A stretch of DNA of 59,729 nt from Gymnopus androsaceus JB14 (GCA_009733575.1 ML769765.1:1-59729); one strand, 5' to 3'. Positions 30,825 to 42,416 are shown, counted from the first letter of the stretch. The notes: a model not told the origin generated them from the letters alone. A program made the numbers and translations.

Positions 30825-32553
30825 ATGTCCTCCGACAAAGTTGGAATCTTAGACGTGAATTTTGTAGCTGATCTCGTCCGCCAGCAAGGCGAAGAGCTAC
30901 TTCGAGTGCGAAAGGAGCTCGAGCTCACAAAGGTGTGTACCCAAATCAGAAGCTGACTCTTTCATTCTCTCAAGTCTAGAAACTTTGTTTATGTTTAGAA
31001 AATCAATACTGCGTCATTCGAGGCGCTTCGTGCTACAGAAAGGCACCTCGACGATTTTCAACAGAGTTGCTCGCAGTGGCACCTGCGATTCTCGAGCATC
31101 ATCGGACAAGAACTAGTGGCTCTCCAGACTGAGAATGACTCCATGGCAAGTCAACTGGAAGCTGCTCGTGCAGACTTGCGAACTGCTCTAGGTTTCACAA
31201 ATCTATCTGAGTCTTCTGTTGAACCAGAGCAGCTAATCAACGACAGAGTTCCCAGTCTGAGCACAAGTATAGCAGTGGCTTTGGAAGAGTCAGATTCAGA
31301 CGGATATACAAGTATTTCTTTTGTGAGTGTTTGGATCGCCTTGCTGCAATCGCTTACCATGTCCTTTATAGAGTGATATTGATAGCTCTGGTACTAGTAG
31401 TGCTATCGGCCGCCCCTGTGCCACCAACTGTCCCATTCCCAATGTAAGTTCGAGCTCGTCTAAGTTGAAACTGTTAAAGTACATGACATATTCTTTTAGT
31501 GTGCTACCAGTGATGATTCGCTTGAAGTAGATCCCTGTGGATTGGATTATGCAGCCTCAGCTGTATCGCAGAGAAATCGCGACGGTGAGCTCGAGAAGGT
31601 CTTGAGTTGCGGCACAGAGATTGTAATCTCAGCCTGGTCAGACAAAGAAGCGATGCGCATTGAGAGTCGTGCTTCGGACGCGGACAAGAACGTGAGTCCA
31701 ACTTGGATTTCTTCTTGTGTCGCTATGAGTATCTCATTCCCTTTATCTTCAAAGGAAACCCAACCAATCCTAAAATACGATTCTTCCGAAACGGTAGATT
31801 TACACCAGCAAAATGGTAATGTTGCGGTCACTCTGTCCACTAAGCAGCTCATGTCCGAGTTTTTGGATGGCATCCCTTGCGATACCGACCATCTTGTGTG
31901 GCAGTGTCTCACTGTAGAATCTTTGAAGCCAGTGTGCTCAAAACTACCCAAACCCATGAAGAGAGCTGTCAACGCGTTGTGTCTGGAGGTAAGCATTTCC
32001 ATGACGGTCACTCTTATTTTACCAACATTATGTTCCTAGGTTATCGGCCCCGTGACAGAAACACACTATCATGTTTTGAGGGTCCCTGAAACGCTGCTTG
32101 CATACCCAAATATCAACAACCGGACGCTTATCACAGTCTCGAAGAGCGCTAATGATCTCTCCTGCAATCTGGCAAAACTCAAAAGCGGATGGAAAGGTCA
32201 TGTACTTCTCCAGAACAGCTCCGCCGGAGAACTCTATTATCTGGGAGAATATGAAAGCGGTGGCAGCTGTAGAATGGCATATAGTGAATATGATTTGCTC
32301 CCAGAGGAGGTAAGTCATTCAAATATCCATTCGCTGAACAATTATGTAAACTTCCCCACAGACGAAGCTTTACTTATTCAATTTCGCGAAAGCGCTTCGA
32401 CGCAAGGACATTCAGACCAATGCGCAAATGGCACTGAATATGTCGAAGGATACAGGGATATACATTGCGAAAACTGAATTGCGCCTCATTGGTTACAATG
32501 CGATCATCGAGAACCAGCTAGGCAAAGAGGCTAAGCAGAGGAAATATGTATAG
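30825..32553 (+). CDS. Coiled-coil protein with conserved C-terminal domain, tandem copy 2
   Basis: Seven exons: 30825-30932, 30999-31322, 31372-31443, 31500-31691, 31755-31988, 32040-32309 and 32362-32553 (TAG). Lengths are multiples of three exactly as in copy 1, giving about 463 residues. It begins MSSDKVGILDVNFVADLVRQ, nearly identical to copy 1. It then diverges moderately in the linker and stays close in the C-terminal domain (LLAYPNINNRTLITVSKSAN, GELYYLGEYESGG, GIYIAKTELRLIGY). Both copies are free of stops and keep all splice sites, so both are probably functional. Function unknown. The promoter differs by the MITE at 30469. Confidence 0.85.
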
Positions 32554-33566
32554 TCATATCGAAGCTCTTTCTACTTGATTAATAATGAATTACGAGGCCG
32601 GGAAATATGTACATATTTAATTGCCTTGCACTTGGTGCATAATACGCCGTCTTGTCCCTATTGCTATTTATGAGTTGATGCTGTAAAGCTCTGCAGCATT
32701 TCGTTCTCACAAGGTCAAAGCTAGAATTATCTTCTCGGTTACTATATAAGTAAATACGGAAAATCAGAGGATGTAAAACAAAAAATCTCGTACACGCGTA
32801 TTGGCGTTTAGTTTACTTACTTCCTACGCCGGATTCAGTCAACTCTGGAACTTGAAACATGCCAGGTACATTTACATTTCTCTCATATCGTCTGTATCTA
32901 TCTCGCTAGTGGAGTGTTTGCATTACTGACTGACTGAGCGTCCAGAGCTTGTGAAGATGACTAGACTGAGTGAACTTATGTTTGTAGCTAGACAGTATAT
33001 GCACTTTGGAATCATGGTTCGTGTTTTCCCTTGAACTTTGAATGGTACAGGTGCTTGGTGAGGTTAGCAATTTCGTGGAGCACTTAAGCAGCTGCATATC
33101 AATATGACTACAAAAAGGAAAGGAAATTCGATGCTAATTATACAGGAGGAGCAGACGCAGACACTCGGACTCATTTTTCGATACTAACGTTCGACTAAAT
33201 ACTTGCCTGCAAGTTGTACCGTCCTGAGGCTCAGACTAAGCAACGGGATCTCTGTAGAGAAACTGCCGGAAGTGACTGGGAGTGTGGTATCTATTACGAA
33301 GGTGACTAACTACAAGTATAGCAGAATAACTACACATGGGGCCAATCAGCGACTGCCTCCCACAGCCGCAACTGCAATACCGCTTGCAGATGGCTCATTC
33401 GCGCGGGATGGGGTATATCTGAAGCACGACGAAATATCTAATGCCTCATACTGGTGGCAACCCCTGAGATTTAGTACATTCATCGTCATCGAACGCAGGT
33501 TCCTTCGTTTCAGGCTGCCCTTGCCAATCGCTGGTTATTTCTCGTCTAATTAGGAATACTCAGTTA
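32554..33566. other. 3' flank of copy 2 and spacer
   Basis: 32700-32870 is repeated in reverse at about 44500-44690 (shared GAATCCGGCGTAGGAAGTAA and CGCCAATACGCGTGTACGAG). An ORF at 33203-33553 has no recognisable domain and is not called. Confidence 0.5.
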
Positions 33567-35212
33567 AAATTCGCAGACCCAGCGGATAAGTGTATGGACT
33601 AACTGGATATGAAGTGAGACCTGGGTGCCTGGATGGGAGCTGGTGCGGCGATCGCTGAGAGCATTTAACTCTACATCACCTCTGTATGAAGAAACGCTCT
33701 TTTTGCTGATCCCAAGGCCATTGTCAGTTTGACGATTGTTCACTGTAGAATAAGGAAGGAAATAATCACGTTCAGAAGAGAGAGAGAGAGAGAGAGAGAG
33801 AGGAAGAAAAGAAATCATACAGGAAACAAGTAGTGAGAATGTGTACACTTTGGCAAGCGTCATGTCTGTAATGACTACCGAAGCAAAGTGAGGGTCAATA
33901 GCATTCAACTTGAGGTTGAACTGGACGTACCAAACCAAAATCCGACTCTGCTCTGATTGAACAGACCAACAGCGACGGCTTGAGCGAGAAGGGACAGAAG
34001 GTTGCATTCCACGGTGCGGACAATGATTCTACGGAAGCGTCTGATGAAAAAGAAAGTAAGCAGAGGCGCCCAATGGATAGTATCCCAAACGTACTGCGGG
34101 GCATGGTAACCATGGTCAGTCTGGCGCTTGCCTCGGAAGCGGAGGTCAAGGTAGTAGATCATTGAGCCTGTGATTATGACATCCGCGCCTCTATTGAACA
34201 TTTAGCTCGAGAACTTGTAAATCTCAATAAAGAACAGCTTACACGGAACCTCCCAGCCATATGTAGATCACAGGTCTGACGACCAGTTAGAACTTAGCGG
34301 TTAAGGTAGCTCATCACAGATGAAGTACTTACAGAAGGAGGCCGAAATCCATGATGAGATGGTGTGTTGATAAAACTTGTACTACCCAACACATGGTACC
34401 TGTGAAGATTCAAAGATATTTACGCGTTTTTTAGATGACGAGAAGCGAAATCCCTTACACCAGCCCATTACGGAGAGACATCCTACCACTGTAGGCAAAA
34501 TCCAGTTCTTTCTCAAGGACATTACCCAAAGGCGCCACGCAAAGAAGAGCTGTACAATGAGACCACACATTGACCTGCAAGGGGTCATCAGCTAACGATT
34601 AGTGACAACGCGCAACAAATACAGCCACTATCTCACAAGAAGAAAGCTTCAGCGGGGAGCGACCAGTGGATGAACCCCAATGCGGTCGGATCTGAAGAGC
34701 AAATGTGGTTAGTAAGTTACCAATAGAATGGCTCCGAAGACTCACTCGCATAATTTGTAACGGCCCAGTCATAGCTCAACATACCTGCGAAAATATCAGT
34801 AGGCTCGAAGCTCAGATTAGTACAACGATGACACCAACCGGTTGCAACAGTGTCAGCTATGCACAAGCCGACACACAGAATAACTGGGACTTTGAAGTAC
34901 CATGGATCAGAGGGGAACTTCGAGAAATAGGTCCATGCTGGTGAAAGGCTTCGCATAAGTACCATGGATGTGAGGGTCGATGTAAGTTCACTGACTGGCA
35001 GAAAGCACGATACCCATCGTTAGGTACTGCAATAGCAGTGTATTTGAGCCCAATTCATGCGCGATTAGAGACTGATACGAACCGAGAGGTAGTTGCTGAC
35101 AACCTGTTGACTACATTAGCTTCCTCACATTTAGATTCACTTCAAAGGGACTCACCACCGCGCCAAGTGAAGTATTAATCTGGGCCTGCTCTGCTGCAGG
35201 AAGGCCTGACAT
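33567..35212 (-). CDS. DUF6534-like multispan membrane protein
   Basis: Multi-exon minus-strand gene starting at ATG 35212 (MSGLPAAEQAQINTSLGAV, donor GTGAGT). Later exons carry, in order, YLTMGIVLSA (about 35000), WTYFSKFPSDPWYFKVPVILCVGLCIADT with YDWAVTNY (about 34770-34930), and SMCGLIVQLFFAWRLW (about 34540-34580). Then come GADVIITGSMIYYLDLRFR (about 34150-34190), RRIIVRTVECNLLSLLAQAVAVGLF (about 33960-34035) and DMTLAKVYTFSLLVS (about 33825-33870). After an intron with a GA repeat comes a Ser-rich tail ending WVCEF. This is the usual seven-segment layout of agaricomycete DUF6534 proteins, which have no assigned function. Exon borders are approximate and integrity was not fully checked. 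Confidence 0.7.
33776..33803. repeat. GA microsatellite in an intron
   Basis: About 12 GA units (agagagag run), within an intron of the DUF6534-like gene on the opposite strand. Confidence 0.8.
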
Positions 35213-37024
35213 TATGAATTCAATGTTCCCTGGTGTGGGGGAGAACAGTAAGTGGCCTGGGTGGGGTCCGACAATCGCAGCATAGGCCGAAATTTATACA
35301 TATACCGTCTGAGGGGAGATCAAGGGTAAATGTTGAAATATACAACGTCATAGTATTGTGCAAAGCAGCTCACCAAAGAATATTGTTCTTCGTACAGTAA
35401 ATTCGCATCTCATGACCGATTCACCATTTTCGCTGTCTGAGAGCCATGGCGTTAAGGAGCCAGTGTACAATGCTGGCCAGGGTGGGATTTGGGGTGCTTT
35501 CATATCACTCACTATAGAGCACTTGGAAATCGACCGATGCTCCCGGTATAAGTTAAGTCTCTTGTTATCATATGCCAGTTCCAGTTCCAGCGCGCGTCGG
35601 GGCACGTTGTATTAGCTATAGCGGAAAAGGTCCGGAAGCGGTTGGGAATTTTGGAAATCGACCTTTCACTTCCTTTGGGCGAGTACTGCTAGAGGATTCC
35701 TCATGAAAGAGCGACAGAGAGCTATATATCAATTAATCAGGGCAGGGTGAACAGTCAAATCAATTTCGACTTTGTACTTGCCACTGCTGGCGCGCTGGAA
35801 ACCGACTAGCGGCGACTTTGTTCATCAAGTCTGCCATAGCGACGGGCGTCTTGGTCTATCCTCTCTTGCGCTAAACTGCACTTCAGTCTGGAGAGGAAAA
35901 ACCTTGAGAAATGAACAGCATTTATCAAGACAAACAATAATTTCACTTGCTAAACCATTGCAGTCGTATGAGTAAATTCCATCGTACGTCTTTGACGTAT
36001 TCGTTAGTCTCGATGAGTGAGATAAAGGCATTTGGAGATGCGGATTTTCGACGGGCAAGCTCTTCGTTTCAATAACCTGGAACCCTGAATTAGAATGAGC
36101 ATGAGCCTGACCGAGGAATGGTAGCAGGTTAAAAACAAAGGGTCGACAATCATCAAGGCAGGTTTTATCGCGTAAAGATTTCTGAGGCAACGTATGAAGG
36201 CGTTGAGCAGTAGATACTCAAGCATGTGGGAGCTCCAGAAGACACTGCTAAGAATTAATCAGTAAAGCCTATGTAAGTTAACAGAGCGATTGAAATCGAA
36301 CATTGGAAGCTCTCCTCAAAACCAGCGTAGACGTTCTTGCCACACGTACATCCAGATCCAGATTTGGATCGACAGATAGCATGGAGTACAGGTGGAAGAA
36401 GCCACCAGCGAAGATGGATACATAGTCTAAAAGAAGACTTTCATCCATCGATATATATCGTTATCGAGGCACCAAGAGACAATATCATTCTGAGAGTAGG
36501 CATGGCCTACCATACGATTTGTCAAAAAAAAGGATTTCGCGACGAGGAAACCATGATATTGAGAAGAAGCCCGGGAAATGTCGTTCAAGAGGCAAGACTA
36601 CTGAGTACTAGTGATTCGCTATCCTGGCAAACAGGCGTCGATGCATCCGCTGGAGAATCAGTCGTCACTGAACTGAGCTATACTTTGCTAGATTAGCATC
36701 ACGATCGCCGTTGACCATCCTTAGCAGTGCAAGTCGTAAGTTGAGCAGGAGGGAAGCATCGTAGAGAAAGCTGGAATTTCAGATCACGACCTTTCATCGC
36801 GAGCCCGTAGACGTGCATAAAGGTGATCATGACTAGCGTGCACGAACTATGTAGTCAGTACAAGAATTACAGAGTTCACCCAGGCAAATACCATCATCGT
36901 CGATGTTATATTTTCTGCGCCAAGCATACGGGATGGGTCATTGTAACATAGCGTAAAGTAGAGAGTACCATGGCATATTGCATAAAATTCGACACCAGTC
37001 CCCTGCCAGCTTGACCAGCTGTCC
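35213..37024. other. 1.8-kb stretch without a recognised gene
   Basis: Short ORFs occur on both strands (for example plus 35358-35615 and 36337-36696, minus 35825-36190) but none has a known domain or a convincing splice chain. Possibly decayed membrane-protein paralogues; not supported enough to call. Confidence 0.4.
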
Positions 37025-37853
37025 TTAGACCTTGAAACCACGCGACTTTCGGCGACCACGAGCCTGCTCGAACTAGAGATACGGACGTATATTGGGAATA
37101 AGATAGAAGTGAGAAAACGATTAGAACGCACCTTGCGACCCTTGGAGATGGTGTATGGCTTTTTGTGCTTGTGGGGACCTATAAAAGTTTAGCATAACGC
37201 TCAAAAAGGTCTGGCAAAGATACTCACCCATGCCAAAGTGCTTGACAGCCTCACGCGTGTTCCTCTGTCCTCTAAGTAGAACAGTGTTGGAACCAGTCGG
37301 TGCCCTCATAGCGAGCTGGTCAAGGGTCAACACTTCACCACCTGCATTGAGAATACGCTCCTTGGCGGACTGGGTGAACCGCAAAGCGGCGATGGTCATT
37401 TTGGGCACCACCGCGAGACGAATGTCATCCGTTACTGGTGCCGACTTGGACGATGATCTTCGAGGAAAGATCAGGTGTGTTCGCGGTCTCTTTGGCAATT
37501 CGGGAGAGGGACAGAGGAGGGCGGTTGATTTTGGAGAGGAAGAGGCGGTGGAGAATAACCTGAATATACAAGTTAGATTTAATCTTTGTAAAATCCGCGA
37601 TTATGGACCTTGTTGAAGCTCGAGTCGGTCCTGCGAGCGAGGAATCGGTAGAGCTGGAAATAAAAGCGTTAGATTTAATTCTTGATCGATATTTAAGAAC
37701 GCACCTTGACTAGCAAAAGCAAGTAAGGATCCTCACTCTTGGGAGCGGTTCTGTGGCCCTTTTTGACGTGGTGGGCGGTAGAGGTCGATTCCCTAAGTCC
37801 GTTAAAAAAAAATAAGCTCCCCATTCCAGCAGTAAACGACGACGACTGACCAT
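37025..37853 (-). CDS. RPL18: 60S ribosomal protein eL18
   Basis: Component of the large ribosomal subunit. Six exons: ATG alone at 37851-37853 (donor GTCAGT), then 37705-37792, 37609-37653, 37228-37559, 37132-37178 and 37025-37072 (TAA). Clear family sequence includes [63 protein letters not shown]-type strand, [37 protein letters not shown] and [15 protein letters not shown]. Two exons are each one base too long: an extra base in exon 2 near 37781 and another in exon 4 near 37436 shift the frame. As eL18 is essential and otherwise intact, these are probably sequence errors; a pseudogene is the alternative. Divergent from the Tra2-like gene. Confidence 0.85.
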
Positions 37854-38034
37854 CTTGAGGAGGTCTTTTGGCGGTAAAAAGTTGAAATCTAACGCTAAGT
37901 GCCGTGGCTGTGTGGCTATCCAGCTGTTGGTCAGCAAGTTCACACGCTCTACTCGAGATTCAGCCTCATGGCTTTTTGAAACTCCGCCTGAACTTGCTTT
38001 GAACCACGACTTACAGCTTACTTGGCGGATTAAA
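37854..38034. promoter_or_regulatory. Shared 181-bp divergent promoter region
   Basis: Separates the ATG of RPL18 (minus) from the ATG of the Tra2-like gene (plus). It must hold both promoters and 5' leaders unless transcription starts inside the neighbours. No TATA box is obvious. Confidence 0.5.
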
Positions 38035-39112
38035 ATGGTCAGTGTTTGCGCGTAAATTTCTGCCTTTTCTGACTTGGTTTTTAGTACGGCGAAAACCCCA
38101 ATCTCCCACCAGACCCGTATTCGCAAGATTACAACGACCCAGTTCCTCCTCCTGGTCCACCTGGAGACTTGCCTCCACGAGGTCGCTCCAGATCTCGCAG
38201 TCCTCCAAGAGAAAATGGCTACAGAAGCCCATACCATCGACGCTCTCCCGCTCCTGCTGTAGCACCAGCTGCTGCTGGTGCTGCTCCAAGGAAGGCCAGC
38301 TCATGCTCCAATTGTATGTCGGCTCTGCAATACATGCATTTAGTGATTGATGACCATTCAGTTGAAGGCGCCGAACCCCTCTAATGTCTTGGGAGTGTTC
38401 GGATTGAGTATTCGTACCCAAGAACGCGACCTTGATGAAGAATTCAGCCGATTCGGTCGTGTTGAAAAAGTTACCATTGTTTATGACCAACGTGCAAGTA
38501 TTATTCTTCTCCTAGTGTTGTCGCTTTTCTCACCCTTGGTTTTGCAGTCTGACCGCTCTCGAGGCTTTGGTTTCATCAGAATGTCTGCTGTCGAAGATGC
38601 AACTCGTTGCATTCAAGAATTGAACGGAGTTGTGAGCGAATTTTATCTCTACTTTTTCCTTGATTCTTATTCATTTACTTATTCTGCAGGATCTCAACGG
38701 CCGACGCATTCGTGTGGACTACTCGGTTACCGACCGTCCTCACGCTCCCACTCCCGGAGAATACATGGGTCATCGTCGTGCAACTCGCGAGGGCAACTAC
38801 GCCGGCAGTAGCAGCGGAGGTGGGCGTGACCGTGAGCGCGACCGCGATAGGGACTATTATCGTGAATCAACTCGCGACTCGTATCGTGACAGGGACCGCA
38901 GGGACCGCGACCGTGATTACTATGGTCGGGACTCTAGGGATGCGAGGGACTGGCGGGAACGTCGTAGCCCGCCTCCGTCTAGAAGTGGAAGGTACTCTCC
39001 CGAGTATAGGCGTCGCAGGAGCTACTCTCGCAGTCCTCCTCGTGGCAGTAGCCCATCTCGTCCTGCCAGGGAGTACGAGGCACCCCCGCCCGCAGTTGAC
39101 GCGCGCTGGTAA
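38035..39112 (+). CDS. Tra2-type SR splicing factor (RRM protein)
   Basis: Predicted splicing regulator. Exons: ATG alone at 38035-38037 (donor GTCAGT), 38095 to about 38311, 38362-38493, 38548-38631 and 38690-39112. An N-terminal Pro-rich/RS segment ([20 protein letters not shown]) precedes one [31 protein letters not shown]1 SRGFGFIRM, and [13 protein letters not shown], closing with [10 protein letters not shown], the linker characteristic of Tra2. The C-terminal tail is an RD/RS-rich domain ([26 protein letters not shown]). The intron after DQR uses a GC donor (GCAAGT at 38494). The exon 2-3 joint is off by one base, as seen elsewhere in the window. Otherwise complete; shares its promoter region with RPL18. 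Confidence 0.85.
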
Positions 39113-39867
39113 GCCCTCCATCAGGCAGATGCCGTCCGTCGGTGAAAGGCACAATGGCAATGGCAATGGCAAATTTTTAAGAAGGAACAAGGAGAATTAA
39201 TCGCTAGCCTTTACCGCGGGACCGTGTCGCATCGTCGTCATCGTCGTTCAAGTTGTTGAAATCATTTACTTACAAAAGAAGACTGGAAGGAACGCTCCTC
39301 TTCAATAGTTCAAACTCTTCCCAAGTTGTCAAGTTTTCGTCGTCTCTCTCTCTCAAGTTTTGTCTTCGTCGTCTAGTTATCGTTTTGCATTGCTTTCGAT
39401 GTTTGCCCTCCGTTTCCGTTTTTTTGCAAGTACCAGTACACAAACAACCGCGTCGTCATCGTGACGTTTTACTGAGGAACGAACAACGCACAGACGCACG
39501 AACAAGCAATACTTATGGGCGCTCAGCCAGTGTTCGAGCTTGGAAGTTACGGCAATAGCAATCAATCATTCAACAGCAATAGTCAACAGCTATTTGGCAA
39601 GCCTAGCGCTCGTCCCCGTGCTTCTATCCCAAATATAGGATTGGAAATGGAATGGTGGAAACCACAAGAAGAAATAAGCTCTGAAATCGGAGGAATTCAC
39701 ATACTTAAATAGAATAGATGGACTGGACAGTGGAGCTTCAAATCGAGTGTGCCCGATCAGGACGATGGACGACTGAACCGAACAAGAAATATTGATGATC
39801 TGTAGATGTGTAGGAAGAAAGCGGGTCGACGTTTCGTTTTCTTTTGTAGCACAATAGATCTTTTTAA
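39113..39867. other. Downstream region of the Tra2-like gene
   Basis: UTR-like sequence. A short ORF at 39515-39712 (MGAQPVFELGSYGNSNQSFN) has no supporting features. No gene called. Confidence 0.4.
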
Positions 39868-40113
39868 TCAAAATACCACCTGACTTACGGATTGACCTCC
39901 CTTAACAGCCTTTTCACAGGTCTCTATGGCTTTGTCGTATTTTCCTTGTTCAAAGTAGAGAGCTAACAAAGAATATGTGAGCGCAAATTCACCCGTTGAG
40001 ATGCATGTACATTTGCCTCCCAGGTCGGTCAAGAAGGTGATATCCTTCTCAAGCCTGCTAATAGTGCTTTTAAGCCTGCTCAAGCGCGCGCTTCTTGTAA
40101 GTATCACTGCCAA
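39868..40113 (-). pseudogene. STI1/Hop co-chaperone TPR fragment
   Basis: The minus-strand frame reads ISRLEKDITFLTDLG, an interrupting stretch, then ALYFEQGKYDKAIETCEKAVKGGQ. This matches the TPR2A region of STI1-type Hsp90/Hsp70 co-chaperones (YFEQGKYDKAIETCEKAV is highly typical). Nothing of the rest of STI1 lies nearby, so this is an isolated fragment. The intervening insert and the abrupt ends indicate decay. Identification rests on one TPR repeat. Confidence 0.6.
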
Positions 40114-40352
40114 CTTTCTTCACCAAGAGGATGGCGGAATGTTAATTCCGGACACTAACTCCGCTTAGATCGAAGACCCCCCCCCCTCCCGTGGGATGAT
40201 CGGACTAGTGGGCCGATCGACCCGAGCCCTACCGCAATTTCACTCGATTCTGGTTATTCTTGCTCGATTCAAGCTTTATCATAGGAAAACATACTTCTAT
40301 CATACGGTAGTCATAGCAGTAGCATACCGAGCACATCTGTAGGTAATAGTAA
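40114..40352. other. Short spacer with poly-C tract
   Basis: A run of ten C lies at 40177-40187. No gene. GATCGGACTAGTGGGCCGATC near 40199-40219 is an imperfect inverted repeat. Confidence 0.4.
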
Positions 40353-41852
40353 TCAAATTTTTTGCTTTTTTGACGTTTTTTCTTTGGGGATACCAGCCTT
40401 CTTGGTCCGTTTCCGTCCTACTGCAGAATCGACTGAATCGTTAACATTGGCTGGTTCATACTCGCTGAAAGAAGGAATTCTGTGTGTCTCTGGAATCCTC
40501 GCAGCTTTCTGTTCCTCGGCCGTAATCTCCATATCAGTCCAAACAGTATGCGGAAGTCGAGTCCGGACTTGACCATTGACTGGGATGCCAGGGCAGGCAT
40601 ATGAGGGATGAGTAACGCGAACATGATGCATGTAGTTGTAGCGCCAGATGACAGGTTTCGATGCAAGAGTGTCGCCAGGGCAGAGTTGACAGAATATTGG
40701 TACATTTCGCATGGGGTTAGTGATACTACCCTTGGCGACAGTCTTGTATTGCTGAATTGAGACAAAGAATGGGCAATTTGACAAGAATTTATTGCTTGAT
40801 TAGTACCATTTCAACTATACAAGAATATAACGTACCTTGAGTTTCCAAGTGTTCAGATCCTTCTGCTGGTCATTGATAACCATGACCAATTGAGCGCTGC
40901 TGAGAAGGCTATACCGCATATGACTTTTGAATGTTGTCGCCTGGTCTAGAAGCTGGGAAATTATCGACGGTATTCCTTCGCATTCACGACATGGAACGGT
41001 AGCGGAATCTTCGCCCTGACATTTTTTTGATTTGGCATTTCGGATGTCATGCTCCTCATCGATAATGCGAACCCAGAATGGCAAGGAATCAGGACCAGGA
41101 CCAATTCGAGGCCAGGGAAATGTCAAGTTGAAAGGACCTAGTGGGTTATTCCAGTGAATTGGGACTCCAGAACAACCCTCTGTAGGTGCTGAATACGATC
41201 GAGCAGAAGAGTCGGAGAGACTGGAAGTGGATATTAGAAAGTAGAATAATTAAACCAGAAGAAACACGTACATATGAGAAGAACCGGATGAGTTAATTGT
41301 TGATACAGAAGAACTAAAAGAGTGTGGTGGCCGATTAGAAGATTTCGGCGAATCGTGAATGATATGGTCGTTATTTTCTTTAGAGAGTCGTCCTTGGGCT
41401 TTCCGACATGATTTCTGCCCCCAGTGTTGAGATAAAGAATGAAAAAACCTGGATTTTCCGGCTATTGGTCCATCATTAACCAAGTTGGTTTTGACTTTCG
41501 TATGGCAAGCCGGACACTCGAGCACGACACGGCAATTCATGTCTGTCGAGCTCTGTATACCACCCTCATTAAAAAGAGCAATAGCCCAATTCACCGTACC
41601 AGGAATAAAAGTAGAAGAAAGAGGAGGAGATGTTAATGCTGGTGCTGGAGATGCTGGCGGAACAGGCAGTGAATTATTAGCTCCGAGTGGAGATCGAGAT
41701 TCGTTTCGAGGATTAGAGGCATTTAGAGTCGTTTCAGAGTCATTAAGCAAGTGATTGGCGCGTTGTAATCGACGCGTTCGAAGTTTGAATGGTGAAAGAA
41801 GTTCTGAGGTTGGAAATGAAGGTGACAGCGATCCCGAGCGCAAAAAAGACAT
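40353..41852 (-). CDS. Hypothetical multi-zinc-finger protein
   Basis: Three main exons: 41250-41852 (ATG 41852, MSFLRSGSLSPSFPTSE), about 40830-41200, and 40353-40790. The N-terminal part is Ser/Pro-rich and contains a C-x2-C...H-H-C cluster (CRVVLECPACHTKVKT, FFHSLSQHWGQKSC). The middle part has PFNLTFPWPRIGPGPDSLPFWVRI-type sequence and a PCRECEG knuckle. The last part has a C2H2-like finger (IFCQLCPGD...WRYNYMHHVRVTHPSYACPG) and a basic nuclear-localisation-type tail (GRKRTKKAGIPKEKTSKKQK). The layout is common among uncharacterised agaricomycete proteins, some probably transposon-derived. A nuclear DNA-binding role is inferred only. Confidence 0.6.
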
Positions 41853-42080
41853 ATTATAAGTGATATTATTGAACAAGAGGGTATTGGATGCCGACTACAA
41901 CGTCTGGCCAACGTTTAGCGCGTTGCAGGCGCAAGCGGTTGCTGGTTGACGTCGTGGTTGAAATATTTACGGCTCTTGCCACATCAACTCAACGTTTTCA
42001 CGTAATTTAAGCGCGTCAATCGGTTCAGAGTAGTCGAAAATGGGGGAGGTTCTGTAGCTCAAAATAATGTATTTTCTACG

Positions 42081-42305
42081 CTACGAGACGCTATCTACAT
42101 TTTCGTCTTGAAGGAATTCGCAAAGCCGATTACTTTGCGGAAACGTTCGGGTAGCGGTCCGAAGAGGAGTCGGTGTCCGGGATTTTTTTTCCGCCATCCT
42201 CTTGTTCTTCACAGCTTCCGCTTCCTTCTTTGGTTTGGGTTCATCATTGTCTACGTCCTCTATCTCAACATCTTCAGGCGCGGTAGCAACATATACTTTT
42301 GCCAT
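42081..42305 (-). CDS. Short hypothetical ORF or gene fragment
   Basis: ATG at 42305 gives MAKVYVATAPEDVEIEDVDNDE then a lysine-rich stretch (KPKKEAEAVKNKRMAEKK). It looks like a genuine protein start but the remainder is unconvincing. Not recognised. Close to a copied HAM1-like fragment, so it may also be a displaced piece. Confidence 0.3.
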   Translation of the reverse strand: MAKVYVATAPEDVEIEDVDNDEPKPKKEAEAVKNKRMAEKKSRTPTPLRTATRTFPQSNRLCEFLQDENVDSVS

Positions 42306-42416
42306 TCCGCTGATACAATATCAATAAAACTTGAAGATGCACAGTGGCAGCTCGAACGAAAGATTCGGAAGCATTAAGTGCTCTACTGAACTGTGGTGCT
42401 ATATACCTGGACAACG

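Noticed and set aside
33203..33553. 116-codon plus-strand ORF
   Set aside because: No domain, no splice context and composition like surrounding non-coding DNA.
36847..37131. Minus-strand membrane-like ORF
   Set aside because: Its start overlaps the true last exon of eL18 in another frame; the remainder has no supported gene structure.
38169..38384. Alternative RS-rich ORF as a separate gene
   Set aside because: It is the second exon of the Tra2-like gene.
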